DNA from: Alteromonas sp. KUL106
Lineage (GTDB): Bacteria; Pseudomonadota; Gammaproteobacteria; Enterobacterales; Alteromonadaceae
Length of the DNA: 64,000 nucleotides
Assembly (NCBI RefSeq): GCF_009811415.1
Contig: NZ_BLIG01000015.1
Span: forward strand, 62,001-126,000
Direction: 5' to 3'
Shown: positions 8,209 to 18,580 of the stretch, piece after piece
Layout of the letters: the number at the start of each line of letters is the position of its first letter
Position numbering within the stretch: the stretch's first letter is position 1
Notes under the pieces: generated by a model
The model's input: the letters and a program-made list of their open reading frames with translations, nothing else
Told to the model about the DNA's origin: nothing
Databases searched by the model: none
Translations under genes and position numbers: made by a program

Positions 8209-10035
8209 ATGAATCCAAAAATTGCTGAAGTTACGCAACGAATTATCGAGCGTAGTAAAGAAACCCGTAAAGCGTATTTAGAAAAGATTGAAGCCGCACG
8301 CCGTCAAGGTCCACACCGTGGTGTGTTGTCATGCGGTAACTTAGCTCATGGCTTTGCTGCATGTGGTACAAGCGAAAAGGCTGACCTTCGTTCAATGACC
8401 AAAGCCAACGTGGCTATTGTGTCGGCGTACAACGATATGCTTTCAGCGCACCAGCCTTACGAAACGTATCCTGCGATCATCAAAGAAGCGGTGAAAGAAG
8501 TAGGGAGTGTTGCACAGTTTGCTGGTGGCGTTCCTGCTATGTGTGACGGTGTGACGCAAGGCCAGTCTGGTATGGATCTTAGCCTAATGAGCCGTGATAA
8601 CATCGCCCAAGGTGCCGCTATCGCGCTTTCTCACAATATGTTCGATAGTACTCTAATGCTGGGTATCTGCGATAAGATCGTGCCCGGGTTGTTGATGGGT
8701 GCGCTCACGTTTGGTCATTTGCCAACGGTATTTGTTCCTGCTGGCCCAATGCCATCCGGCCTACCAAACAAAGAAAAAGCAAGGGTTCGTCAAGAATTCG
8801 CGGAAGGTAAAGTGGGTCGTGACGCACTTCTTGAAGCTGAGTCTCAGTCTTATCATTCAGCAGGTACGTGTACTTTCTACGGTACGGCGAACTCTAACCA
8901 GCTTGTGGTTGAAATGATGGGCTTGCACCTACCTGGTTCTTCATTTGTTAATCCAGGAACGCCACTGCGTGACGCGCTGACAAAAGCTGCAGCTGTTCAA
9001 GCTACGCGCCTGACAGATCTAGGTGACAACTACACGCCAATCGGTCATATTGTCGATGCGAAAGCCATTGTGAATGGTCTTGTAGGCTTGCTGGCAACCG
9101 GCGGTTCTACTAACCACACTATGCACCTAATCGCGGTTGCTCGTGCTGCGGGTTATATCGTAAATTGGGACGATTTCTCAGACATTTCGAACGCAGTACC
9201 ATTACTTACCCGCATTTATCCTAATGGCTCAGCAGATATCAATCACTTTGTTGCTGCTGGCGGTATGTCTTTGCTTATCAAACAGTTGCTTGATGCAGGA
9301 CTACTGCATAACGACGTGAAAACCATTGTGGGTGAAGGCCTAGACCTATACACCAAAGAGCCTGTGCTTAAAGATGGCGAGCTAGAATGGCGCGATGGTC
9401 CAACTGAATCGTTGGATAAAGAAGTACTGGCAACCGTAGAAACACCGTTTAAGCCCGATGGCGGTTTGAGTGTACTTGATGGCAACCTAGGGCGAGGTGT
9501 GATTAAAACGTCTGCGCTTCGTACGCCGCACTGTCATATCAAAGCACCTGCGGTTGTATTTGAAGATCAGTTTGAGCTGGATGATGCGTTTAAATCTGGC
9601 AAGTTAGACAAAGACTGCATTGTAGTTGTTCGCTTCCAAGGCCCTTCAGCGATTGGTATGCCAGAGCTTCACCGTTTAACACCGCCGTTAGGTGTACTCC
9701 AAGACCGTGGCTTTAAAGTGGCCCTAGTTACCGACGGTCGTATGTCGGGCGCATCAGGTAAGGTGCCTGCTGCTATCCACGTGACGCCAGAAGCGTATAA
9801 AGGTGGTCTACTTGCGAAAGTGCAAGAGGGCGACATTATTGAGCTAAACACTGAAACCGGTGCGCTTACTCTTCATGTAGATGAAGAGACTCTGGCTGCG
9901 CGAGAGGCGGCTCCCGCTAATCTAGCAAAGCATCATATCGGTATGGGACGTGAAATGTTCGCTGGTATGCGCGCTATTCTAACTGGCGCAGAAGAAGGTG
10001 CATGCTCATTGTTTTACACGCAGGAGCAAGCATAA
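8209..10035 (+). CDS. edd: Phosphogluconate dehydratase
   Basis: The 608-residue enzyme dehydrates 6-phosphogluconate to 2-keto-3-deoxy-6-phosphogluconate, the committed Entner-Doudoroff step. It belongs to the IlvD/Edd family of [4Fe-4S] enzymes. Cluster-type cysteines are seen in the [10 protein letters not shown] and [10 protein letters not shown] contexts and in [11 protein letters not shown], and the C-terminal segment [15 protein letters not shown] is typical. Length fits E. coli Edd (603). AGGAG lies before the ATG. Its last base overlaps the first base of glk (TAATG), so translation is coupled. Confidence 0.96.
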   Translation: MNPKIAEVTQRIIERSKETRKAYLEKIEAARRQGPHRGVLSCGNLAHGFAACGTSEKADLRSMTKANVAIVSAYNDMLSAHQPYETYPAIIKEAVKEVGSVAQFAGGVPAMCDGVTQGQSGMDLSLMSRDNIAQGAAIALSHNMFDSTLMLGICDKIVPGLLMGALTFGHLPTVFVPAGPMPSGLPNKEKARVRQEFAEGKVGRDALLEAESQSYHSAGTCTFYGTANSNQLVVEMMGLHLPGSSFVNPGTPLRDALTKAAAVQATRLTDLGDNYTPIGHIVDAKAIVNGLVGLLATGGSTNHTMHLIAVARAAGYIVNWDDFSDISNAVPLLTRIYPNGSADINHFVAAGGMSLLIKQLLDAGLLHNDVKTIVGEGLDLYTKEPVLKDGELEWRDGPTESLDKEVLATVETPFKPDGGLSVLDGNLGRGVIKTSALRTPHCHIKAPAVVFEDQFELDDAFKSGKLDKDCIVVVRFQGPSAIGMPELHRLTPPLGVLQDRGFKVALVTDGRMSGASGKVPAAIHVTPEAYKGGLLAKVQEGDIIELNTETGALTLHVDEETLAAREAAPANLAKHHIGMGREMFAGMRAILTGAEEGACSLFYTQEQA

Positions 10036-10988
10036 TGAGCCAGAAGTTTGTGGCTGATGTTGGCGGTACGAATATTCGCGTTGCGCGGGTGACCGAATCG
10101 GGTGTTGAAGACATCAAGAAATACATGTGCAATGATTTTGCCAGTATTGATTTAGCCATAGCGCAATATTTTGCTGATACGCCTGAGCATAGCTTCACAC
10201 AAGGTTGTATTGCCATCGCATGTCCTGTGCTGGGTGATCACGTTGAAATGACTAACCACAGTTGGGCGTTTTCGCAAAATGCATTACGCTCTCAGCTTAA
10301 GCTTGATGCGCTGTTTGTTATCAACGATTTTACTGCGGTAGCGCACTCTTTGCCCGTATTAGGCAAAGAGCAAGTCGTTCAAATTGGTAATGGTACGGCA
10401 AAAGAAAATGGCAATATTGCTGTTTTTGGACCAGGCACAGGCCTTGGGGTTGAACACATCACCATGACGTCTTCTGGCTGGCAGACGCTTGATGGTGAGG
10501 GTGGTCACGTAGATTTTGCCCCTGTTGATGAAACTGATGTTGTCGTGTGGCGCCACTTGCAAACTACATTGGGCAGAGCTTCTGCCGAAGAAGTGATGTC
10601 AGGTCGTGGTTTGCATAACATCTACACAGCACTTGCGACAAACGCAAATGCGCCAGTCACGTTCACAGAGCCCGCTCAAATCACTGAGGCAGCGTTAAAC
10701 GGTACCTGTAAGATTGCAGAAGCAACACTTACTCAATTCTGTCGAATTATGGGCAGCTTTGCAGGTAATCTCGCTCTTAACATGGCGACCACAGGCGGTA
10801 TCTTCATTGGCGGTGGAATCGCCAATCGCTTCCCTGAATTTATTCAAAACAGTGATTTTAGAGCGCGTTTTGAAGCCAAAGGGCAAATGAAGCACTACGT
10901 GAAGGACATTCCCACCTATTTAATTGCAGAGCCTGATCATGGTCTATTGGGTGCGGCTGCATATCTGAATCAAAATACAGCGAGCTAA
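10035..10988 (+). CDS. glk: Glucokinase (proteobacterial Glk family)
   Basis: The 317-residue enzyme phosphorylates glucose with ATP and feeds the Zwf step encoded upstream. It starts with the phosphate-binding segment FVADVGGTNIRVA. It also carries the AVFGPGTGLGVE and GEGGHVDFAP motifs and a C-terminal GGIFIGGGIANR segment, as in the E. coli-type glucokinases rather than ROK kinases. The ATG overlaps the edd stop by one base, and eda follows after three bases. Confidence 0.94.
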   Translation: MSQKFVADVGGTNIRVARVTESGVEDIKKYMCNDFASIDLAIAQYFADTPEHSFTQGCIAIACPVLGDHVEMTNHSWAFSQNALRSQLKLDALFVINDFTAVAHSLPVLGKEQVVQIGNGTAKENGNIAVFGPGTGLGVEHITMTSSGWQTLDGEGGHVDFAPVDETDVVVWRHLQTTLGRASAEEVMSGRGLHNIYTALATNANAPVTFTEPAQITEAALNGTCKIAEATLTQFCRIMGSFAGNLALNMATTGGIFIGGGIANRFPEFIQNSDFRARFEAKGQMKHYVKDIPTYLIAEPDHGLLGAAAYLNQNTAS

Positions 10989-10991
10989 ATT

Positions 10992-11636
10992 ATGACAACC
11001 AAATGGAAAACCTCTCCAGAGGAAATTTTTGCGGCCGGTCCAGTTGTACCTGTACTGGTCATTAACGACGTGGAAAAAGCTGTTCCTCTGGCTAAAGCGC
11101 TAATGGAAGGCGGAATTAAAGTATTGGAAGTGACCTTACGTACTCCAGCAGCAATCGACGTTATTAAGCGTATTGCAGAAGAAGTACCTGACTCACTTAT
11201 CGGCGCAGGCACTGTCACCAATGCGCAGCAGCTTAAAGCCGTAATTGAAGCGGGCGCTAAGTTTGCGATAAGCCCGGGTATGACGGCTGACTTACTTAAA
11301 GCGGGTATGGATGCAGATATCCCACTTATTCCTGGTATTTCTTCAACGTCAGATTTGATGAAGGGCAAGGATGCGGGTTATACCCACATGAAATTCTTCC
11401 CAGCAGAAGCGTCAGGTGGTGTTAAGGCAATTAAGTCTATCAGCGGTCCTTTCCCTGATGTAACGTTCTGTCCAACTGGTGGCATTGGTCCAAACAACTA
11501 TAACGAATACTTAGCGCTTAAAAACGTGAAGTGTGTGGGCGGCTCATGGTTAGCCCCCGATGATGCGATTGAGTCGGGCGATTGGGCGCGGATCACGCAA
11601 CTAGCTAAAGAAGCCGTTGCAGGCGCTAAGCAGTAA
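10992..11636 (+). CDS. eda: KDPG aldolase (2-dehydro-3-deoxyphosphogluconate aldolase)
   Basis: The 214-residue enzyme splits KDPG into pyruvate and glyceraldehyde 3-phosphate, completing the Entner-Doudoroff route. The VPVLVIND start, the [10 protein letters not shown] segment carrying the catalytic Glu, the Schiff-base Lys in [13 protein letters not shown] and the CPTGGI phosphate-binding motif are present. It is the last gene of the zwf operon and is followed by a terminator. Confidence 0.96.
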   Translation: MTTKWKTSPEEIFAAGPVVPVLVINDVEKAVPLAKALMEGGIKVLEVTLRTPAAIDVIKRIAEEVPDSLIGAGTVTNAQQLKAVIEAGAKFAISPGMTADLLKAGMDADIPLIPGISSTSDLMKGKDAGYTHMKFFPAEASGGVKAIKSISGPFPDVTFCPTGGIGPNNYNEYLALKNVKCVGGSWLAPDDAIESGDWARITQLAKEAVAGAKQ

Positions 11637-11654
11637 GTACGACGTGCTTAAAAC

Positions 11655-11687
11655 ATAAAAAAACCTGCCATCGGCAGGTTTTTTTAT
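11655..11687. terminator. Bidirectional terminator between eda and the mutarotase gene
   Basis: AAAAAACCTGCC/GGCAGGTTTTTTT forms a compact hairpin with an A-run on one side and a T-run on the other. It can serve both eda (plus) and the converging mutarotase gene (minus). Confidence 0.85.
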
Positions 11688-11723
11688 ACCCTTTAGCGGT
11701 GCACATTTAAACGATAAAGTGCT

Positions 11724-12575
11724 CTATTGCGGCACAATATTTTGCTGCAAAGTATGACTTTCGCCGGGCGCCAGTGTATGGCCTTGCGTTAGCGATGTTT
11801 CTACACACAGCATATGCTTATAGCCAAACGGATCCATGTCTGAAATAGACGCAGCGCCTTGCCACGGATTCCAAACTACTAGCGAATCATTGCCTTGTGA
11901 GAAAACTTCGGTAAATACACTGCCGTCCACTTCAATTTCAGCTTTTTCAATTGGCGCAAGATGAATTCGGTCTGTTTCACCAGTGATAGTGTAGGGCATT
12001 GGTGTAGGTTTTAGGGTCCACTCATCCAGCTTATCTTTATAGTCGCCTTCAATACCGTTGATTTGCGTGTGCTGGATATTATCCACTTGGAAATAAGTAT
12101 GCAGGGCACAATTGAAATTGAACGGCACTACGCCGGTGTTTTCTGTGATAAGTGAAACTTCCAAAATTTCGCCGACCGCGATTACCATAGTGACAGTACA
12201 GTCATTTTCGAAGCCTTCTGCACGGGTAAAGCTAGGCGACAGCGTTATTGTCGTTCCCTTTTCAGTATCCTCAGAACTCACGAGTTTCCACACCTGAGTT
12301 CTTAAAAACCCATGGGCGGGTAGGGCACCTTTTTCTCTTCCGTGGTCATCACTGAACCAAGGCCAGCATACGGGAATACCGCCACGAATAGGGCGCTCGC
12401 CATTTAGATATGCATGTGGACTGACCCAAAGGCGTTCTTTGCCGTCCGCCTTAGGGACATACGATAAGATATGCCCGCCAAACAGGCTTACGCGTGCTGA
12501 AGCAAATGAATTGCTTACATCTAAAAAAGTAAGGCCATTAGACTCGCTAACGGTAACTGAGCTTGAAGGCGGCAT
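11724..12575 (-). CDS. yeaD: D-hexose-6-phosphate mutarotase (YeaD-like)
   Basis: The 283-residue protein belongs to the galactose mutarotase/aldose-1-epimerase fold, YeaD branch. These enzymes interconvert the anomers of glucose 6-phosphate and related hexose 6-phosphates. Visible motifs are the SLFGGHILSYVP start, the IRGGIPVCWPWF segment with its substrate-binding Arg, ALHTYFQV with a catalytic His, and VVWNPWQGAA. The ATG at 12575 has AAGGAG five bases upstream; a GTG at 12581 is the alternative. It lies between the Entner-Doudoroff operon and gapA, fitting a role in sugar-phosphate flow. In E. coli yeaD is likewise next to gapA. Confidence 0.9.
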   Translation of the reverse strand: MPPSSSVTVSESNGLTFLDVSNSFASARVSLFGGHILSYVPKADGKERLWVSPHAYLNGERPIRGGIPVCWPWFSDDHGREKGALPAHGFLRTQVWKLVSSEDTEKGTTITLSPSFTRAEGFENDCTVTMVIAVGEILEVSLITENTGVVPFNFNCALHTYFQVDNIQHTQINGIEGDYKDKLDEWTLKPTPMPYTITGETDRIHLAPIEKAEIEVDGSVFTEVFSQGNDSLVVWNPWQGAASISDMDPFGYKHMLCVETSLTQGHTLAPGESHTLQQNIVPQ

Positions 12576-12670
12576 AAGCACTCCTTAGAACAATACGAAA
12601 ACAAAGAAATAAACGACGAGAAAGCGGAAGTCGCTAGAATATCGTTTTAATAGGCACAGTGGCTAGTAAA

Positions 12671-12706
12671 AACAAAAAAGGTGCAAACGCAATGTTTACA
12701 CCTTTA
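12671..12706 (-). terminator. Rho-independent terminator after gapA
   Basis: On the minus strand the hairpin AAAGGTGTAAAC/GTTTGCACCTTT (one G-T type mismatch) is followed by a T-rich run. It lies about 55 bases downstream of the gapA stop codon. Confidence 0.8.
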
Positions 12707-12760
12707 GACTAACTCATCTTCTACAAAAACAGTTGAACTATTTTTGCAAAATAGTGGTTT

Positions 12761-13792
<1,032 letters not shown>

Positions 13793-13844
13793 TTACGTAA
13801 AGTATGGATCAAAATGCCATAATTAGCAAAATAAAAAGCAAAAG

Positions 13845-13859
13845 TGTTGCAAAATTACG
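13845..13859 (-). promoter_or_regulatory. Possible degenerate HexR site upstream of gapA
   Basis: Read on the minus strand, CGTAATTTTGCAACA agrees with the zwf operator at 12 of 15 bases. It sits about 90-103 bases upstream of gapA, a distance similar to that of the pykA and zwf sites. gapA belongs to the HexR regulon in relatives, which raises plausibility. It could equally act on malQ, which diverges from the same region. Confidence 0.35.
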
Positions 13860-13990
13860 AATTAATACTCTTGCAATCGTATTCAGATATCGTCGAGCTC
13901 ATGTTTCTAGAATAATGTTAAAAAATTGTATGTGACGCTTGTGCTTTTTTGGATCACGCGTCTCTCACCGAACAACAGGAATGACAAACC

Positions 13991-16189
13991 ATGACACAAC
14001 AACTTCTGCAACAACTGGTTGAAATGCGGGGCATCGAAACCCATTACGTCGACGCATGGGGAAAACCTGCAACCATCGCAGAATCAAGTAAAGCAAAGTT
14101 GCTTAACACACTTGGCTATGACACCAGCAGTGATGAAAAAATTCAGTCGCAAATTACGCAAGATATTACGTCGGTATGGTTGTCGCCGCTCAATCCTGTT
14201 CAGGTCGTCCGCAACACGCAAGCGATTATTCTTACTGTCCGTCTTCCCATAGAACTTGTTAGCGACGAGCATACGCTTACCATTACCTGCGAGAACGGCG
14301 ATGTAAAAGCACACACGTTTACGCCAGTCGATCAAGAAATGACGACCATGGCACACATTGACGATGTTGAATTTCATGAATACGTTGTAACTTTGCCTTT
14401 GGATTTACCTCTCGGCTATCACGATGTTGTCTTAAGCGCTGATGACGATGAATTCGCTCGCTCTCGTTTGATCGTGGCGCCTGAAGCATGCTACACGCCA
14501 GAGAGCATAAAAGAAGGAAAGAAAATCTGGGGACTAAGTGTCCAGCTTTACTGTGTTCGCAGTGAAAAGAATTGGGGAATTGGAGACTTCTCTGACTTAG
14601 CATTACTTATTGAAAAAGCAGCGGGTGTTGGCGCAGACTTTATTGGGCTAAATCCGATCCACGCGCTTTATCCAGCGAACCCAAATGCGTGTTCCCCTTA
14701 CGGTCCAAGCTCTCGCCGTTGGCTAAATTACTTATATATTGATGTTACGGCTATCGATGGTTACGACGATGCGTCAGTACAAACGCTGGTTAATAGTGAC
14801 GACTTTAAGGCGACATTTGAACACGCACGTAACGTTGAACATGTCGATTACGAGGCAGTGGCTCACCTGAAATTGTCTGCGCTTAAAGCGGTGTTTGAGG
14901 TTTACGATAGTAAATATCTTCGAAAAAACAGCAAACAAAACAAAGCGTTTAACGCGTTCGTTGAAGCCGGTGGTGAAAGCTTAGATATGTTGGCAGTTTA
15001 CGATGCGCTGCAGTCGCATCTAAAAGCCGAAGGTAAAGAAAGTTGGGGTTGGCCGGTATTTCCGCAAGACTACAAAGACTACCACAATCCAGCTGTCGAA
15101 AAATTTAAGCGCGCAAATGCGCAAGACGTAAAATTTTATCTGTTCCTTCAGTGGATTGCGGCGCAGCAACTTGAACTAGCGAGTCGTAAAGCAACAGACG
15201 CTGGAATGACCATAGGCCTTTATCGGGATTTAGCCGTTGGTGTAAGTGAGGGCAGTGCAGAAATTTGGGGTAATAAAGATCTTTACTGTACCAATGCGAG
15301 CGTGGGCGCGCCACCAGATATTCTGGGCCCTCTTGGTCAGAATTGGGGCTTACCACCGATGGACCCACGTAAGCTTTACGAACAAGGCTACCAGCCAATA
15401 ATCGATTTATTTGCTTCGAATATGGCATCATCTGGGTCACTACGTATTGACCATGTGATGGCGCTATTGCGTTTGTGGTGGGTAGTAAAAGGCGACAATG
15501 CAAAAGACGGTGGCTATGTATATTATCCCGTGGACGATTTGTTGGGTATTCTCGCACTAGAAAGTCATCGAAACCAAAGTCTCGTTATTGGTGAAGATTT
15601 GGGAACGGTGCCAGAAGAGATCCGCAGTAAGTTGGCGGATAATGGTGTCTATTCTTATCGTGTATTCTTCTTTGAACAAGCTGAAGACGGTGGTTTCTTC
15701 TCGCCTAGCCATTATCCTGTTCAGTCAATGTCAACCTTGACTACACACGATATGCCGACACTCATCGGTTACTGGCATTGCCTGGACCTTGAGTTAGGTA
15801 AAGAAATTGGGCTTTACCCAACGGATGAGATTCTTCAAACCTTGTATGCAGACCGTCACCAAAATAAGCAAGAAATTCTCAATACGCTACACGGTCACAG
15901 TTCAATTGGAGATAACGTAGGTCAGGATGTTAATTATACGGGTATGAACCGTGAACTTAACAATGGTATGCAGGTGCATATGGCCGGAGGCTCAAGCGCA
16001 TTATTGAGCCTTCAGCTAGAAGACTGGTTAGAAATGGATAAGCCGGTCAATATCCCTGGGACGTTCAACGAGTACCCAAATTGGCGCAGAAAACTCACTG
16101 AAAACATTGAGTCTCTGTTTGAAAGACATGATATTAACGAATTAGCGTCTAAACTTACTCTGGCAAGAAAACAAGCAAGCCAAGGTTAG
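13991..16189 (+). CDS. malQ: 4-alpha-glucanotransferase (amylomaltase)
   Basis: The 732-residue GH77 enzyme transfers alpha-1,4-glucan segments between malto-oligosaccharides and releases glucose. An N-terminal MalQ-type beta domain (about residues 1-165) precedes the barrel, which starts LSVQLYCVRSEKNWGIGDF. The catalytic triad is visible as LRIDHVMALLRLWW (Asp nucleophile), VIGEDLGTVPEEI (Glu acid/base) and TTHDMPTLIGYW (Asp). It is slightly longer than E. coli MalQ (694). It begins a glycogen cluster with glgB and glgX, so released glucose could feed Glk encoded upstream. Confidence 0.95.
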   Translation: MTQQLLQQLVEMRGIETHYVDAWGKPATIAESSKAKLLNTLGYDTSSDEKIQSQITQDITSVWLSPLNPVQVVRNTQAIILTVRLPIELVSDEHTLTITCENGDVKAHTFTPVDQEMTTMAHIDDVEFHEYVVTLPLDLPLGYHDVVLSADDDEFARSRLIVAPEACYTPESIKEGKKIWGLSVQLYCVRSEKNWGIGDFSDLALLIEKAAGVGADFIGLNPIHALYPANPNACSPYGPSSRRWLNYLYIDVTAIDGYDDASVQTLVNSDDFKATFEHARNVEHVDYEAVAHLKLSALKAVFEVYDSKYLRKNSKQNKAFNAFVEAGGESLDMLAVYDALQSHLKAEGKESWGWPVFPQDYKDYHNPAVEKFKRANAQDVKFYLFLQWIAAQQLELASRKATDAGMTIGLYRDLAVGVSEGSAEIWGNKDLYCTNASVGAPPDILGPLGQNWGLPPMDPRKLYEQGYQPIIDLFASNMASSGSLRIDHVMALLRLWWVVKGDNAKDGGYVYYPVDDLLGILALESHRNQSLVIGEDLGTVPEEIRSKLADNGVYSYRVFFFEQAEDGGFFSPSHYPVQSMSTLTTHDMPTLIGYWHCLDLELGKEIGLYPTDEILQTLYADRHQNKQEILNTLHGHSSIGDNVGQDVNYTGMNRELNNGMQVHMAGGSSALLSLQLEDWLEMDKPVNIPGTFNEYPNWRRKLTENIESLFERHDINELASKLTLARKQASQG

Positions 16190-16328
16190 GGAGCGTATTC
16201 CCCAATATCATTATCAAAGAAAAGGTAATTGATAGTTGCCTAGGCAACTTAATCGAGTAAGATAAAGTGCCACTAGGGTGCTTTTGATAGAGCTTGAACG
16301 CAATAAAGCGTACTCAAGCTCTCAATTC

Positions 16329-16352
16329 AACCCGCTGAAATGCGGGTTTTTA
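16329..16352 (+). terminator. Terminator or leader hairpin between malQ and glgB
   Basis: AACCCGC/GCGGGTTTTT forms a short GC-rich hairpin with a T-run. It ends only 13 bases before the glgB ATG. A second, nested inverted repeat (AGCTTGA...TCAAGCT, about 16290-16321) precedes it. The pair may end malQ transcription or act as an attenuator for glgB. Confidence 0.6.
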
Positions 16353-16365
16353 ATAGGAGTAGCGA

Positions 16366-18549
16366 ATGCAATTAGCGCAGCAGTTTGAACAGGCTTCATG
16401 TTCTCAACCGTTTTCCCATCTAGGTGTAGTGACAAGTAAACAGGACGTAGTCATTCGAGTATGGCGTCCTGATGCGAGTGAAGTCACGATTAAGTGGGAG
16501 AATTCTGCGCTGAATGATTTAACGCTCTCTTCAAACAATGGGCTATTCGAAGCCCCACTACCTGAAAATTACAACGGTGAAGTCTATCGCGTTATCGTTA
16601 ACGGTTCGGCCAACAACAACGGCTATATTGACCCGTACCAGTTCGCCGAACAGGCTTACCATGCCGTGCATTACATTGATAGTGCACCGGAAAATTTATA
16701 CAAGCAAGCAGGGGCGCAACTTGTCACGCTAACGACGTCTCAAAGTCATATTGTCAGCGGTGTAAGGTTTTGTGTCTTTGCGCCGAATGCTAGCGCCGTA
16801 TCTTTAATAGGCGATTTCAATCAGTGGGATGGCCGTATGCATCCTATGGAAAAAACGTCTATGGGATATTGGGTGCTTTTTGTACCAGAACTGGCTGAGG
16901 GCGAGCGCTACAAGTATCAAATCAAAGATGCACATGGCCACGATTTACCGCACAAAGCCGATCCGCTTGGTTTCAGTGCAGAACAATATCCATCACACGC
17001 GTCGAAAATCTTCAATCACGATAATTATCAGTGGAAAGACAGCGTGTGGATGGAGCAGCGAGGCAAAAATAAATATCAAAGCCCTATGAGCATATATGAA
17101 GTGCATTTAGGCTCATGGAAACGTCCAGGAGATAAGGCAAACGCCCGCTACCTTACTTATCGTGAACTCGCTGATGATTTGATCGACTACGTCAGTGATA
17201 TGGGCTATACACATTTGGAACTGCTTCCCATTTCTGAGTTTCCGTTTGATGGCTCGTGGGGATATCAGCCCGTTGGCATGTTTGCGCCTACCAGTCGTTT
17301 CGGGAACCCCGATGACTTTAAATACTTTGTCGATAGATGCCACCAAGCAGGGATTGGGGTTATTATCGATTGGGTACCAGCTCACTTTCCAGAAGATGGA
17401 CATGGGTTAGCCAGATTTGATGGTTCTTGTGTCTATGAATATGAAGACCCGCGAAAGGGCTGGCATCCAGACTGGAACTCTTGCATTTATGATTTTGGCA
17501 AAGATACAGTTCGTCAATTTTTGGTTGCAAACGCACTGTATTGGCTAGACAAGTTCCATGTTGACGGTCTCCGTGTAGATGCCGTTGCATCTATGCTCTA
17601 TCTGGATTATTCCCGTAACCACGGCGAATGGATCCCCAATGTGGATGGTGGTAACGAGAACTACGAAGCCATCAGTTTGCTTAAGTGGATGAACGAGGAA
17701 GTGTATAAACATTTTCCTGATGCCATGACTATTGCTGAAGAGTCTACGTCGTTCCCCAAAGTATCACGACCGCTATTTGACGGGGGCCTAGGCTTTGGCT
17801 TCAAGTGGAATATGGGGTGGATGCACGATTCTTTGCATTATATTGCGAAAGATCCGGCATACCGCAATTATCACCACGGCGATATCACCTTCAGCATGGT
17901 GTATGCGTTTGATGAAAACTTTGTGCTACCTATTTCACACGACGAGGTCGTTCATGGAAAGGGGAGCATGCTGCATAAAATGCCCGGTGATGAATGGCAG
18001 CAGGCGGCGAACCTACGGTGTTACGCGGGTTTTATGTATGGTCATCCGGGTAAAAAACTTAATTTCATGGGTAATGAGATTGCGCAAGCTCGTGAATGGA
18101 ACCATGACAGCAGCCTTGACTGGCACCTCTTGGATTACGACAAGCACAAGGGTGTTCAGGCGCTTTACAAAGCGCTTAACCATCTGTACACATCAACGCC
18201 TGCGTTGTATGAGCAAGACCATAACCCTGCTGGCTTTGCTTGGTTAGATCACGGTAACGCCGGCCAAAGTGTTGTGTCATTCATTAGAACTTCAAAAGAC
18301 GCAAAACAGAAAGTCTATGTTGTGTCGAACTTCACTCCGGTTCCGCGTACGAACTTTAGGATAGGTGTCGATGAAGCCTGTTCACTGTCGCTGGCGTTGA
18401 ATACAGATGCCGGCGAATTTTGGGGTAGCAAACATGATGTGGTCTCAACGGTAGAGACGCAAAACACTCCGTGGAACGACCGCCCATATTCTGCAGAAAT
18501 AACATTGCCGCCACTGTCTACCGTGTTTTATGTAACCCACTTGGATTAA
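16366..18549 (+). CDS. glgB: 1,4-alpha-glucan branching enzyme
   Basis: The 727-residue GH13 enzyme introduces alpha-1,6 branches into glycogen. Two N-terminal carbohydrate-binding modules (CBM48-like, about residues 10-110 and 125-210, the second with LIGDFNQWDGRMHPM) precede the barrel. Catalytic motifs are GLRVDAVASMLY (Asp nucleophile), TIAEESTSFP (Glu) and ISHDEVVHGKGS (Asp). Length equals E. coli GlgB (728). The ATG is preceded by AGGAG. It lies between malQ and glgX; no glgA or glgC is in the window. Confidence 0.96.
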   Translation: MQLAQQFEQASCSQPFSHLGVVTSKQDVVIRVWRPDASEVTIKWENSALNDLTLSSNNGLFEAPLPENYNGEVYRVIVNGSANNNGYIDPYQFAEQAYHAVHYIDSAPENLYKQAGAQLVTLTTSQSHIVSGVRFCVFAPNASAVSLIGDFNQWDGRMHPMEKTSMGYWVLFVPELAEGERYKYQIKDAHGHDLPHKADPLGFSAEQYPSHASKIFNHDNYQWKDSVWMEQRGKNKYQSPMSIYEVHLGSWKRPGDKANARYLTYRELADDLIDYVSDMGYTHLELLPISEFPFDGSWGYQPVGMFAPTSRFGNPDDFKYFVDRCHQAGIGVIIDWVPAHFPEDGHGLARFDGSCVYEYEDPRKGWHPDWNSCIYDFGKDTVRQFLVANALYWLDKFHVDGLRVDAVASMLYLDYSRNHGEWIPNVDGGNENYEAISLLKWMNEEVYKHFPDAMTIAEESTSFPKVSRPLFDGGLGFGFKWNMGWMHDSLHYIAKDPAYRNYHHGDITFSMVYAFDENFVLPISHDEVVHGKGSMLHKMPGDEWQQAANLRCYAGFMYGHPGKKLNFMGNEIAQAREWNHDSSLDWHLLDYDKHKGVQALYKALNHLYTSTPALYEQDHNPAGFAWLDHGNAGQSVVSFIRTSKDAKQKVYVVSNFTPVPRTNFRIGVDEACSLSLALNTDAGEFWGSKHDVVSTVETQNTPWNDRPYSAEITLPPLSTVFYVTHLD

Positions 18550-18580
18550 ACCGTTGAGCTATGTGTAAATTGAGAACGTT

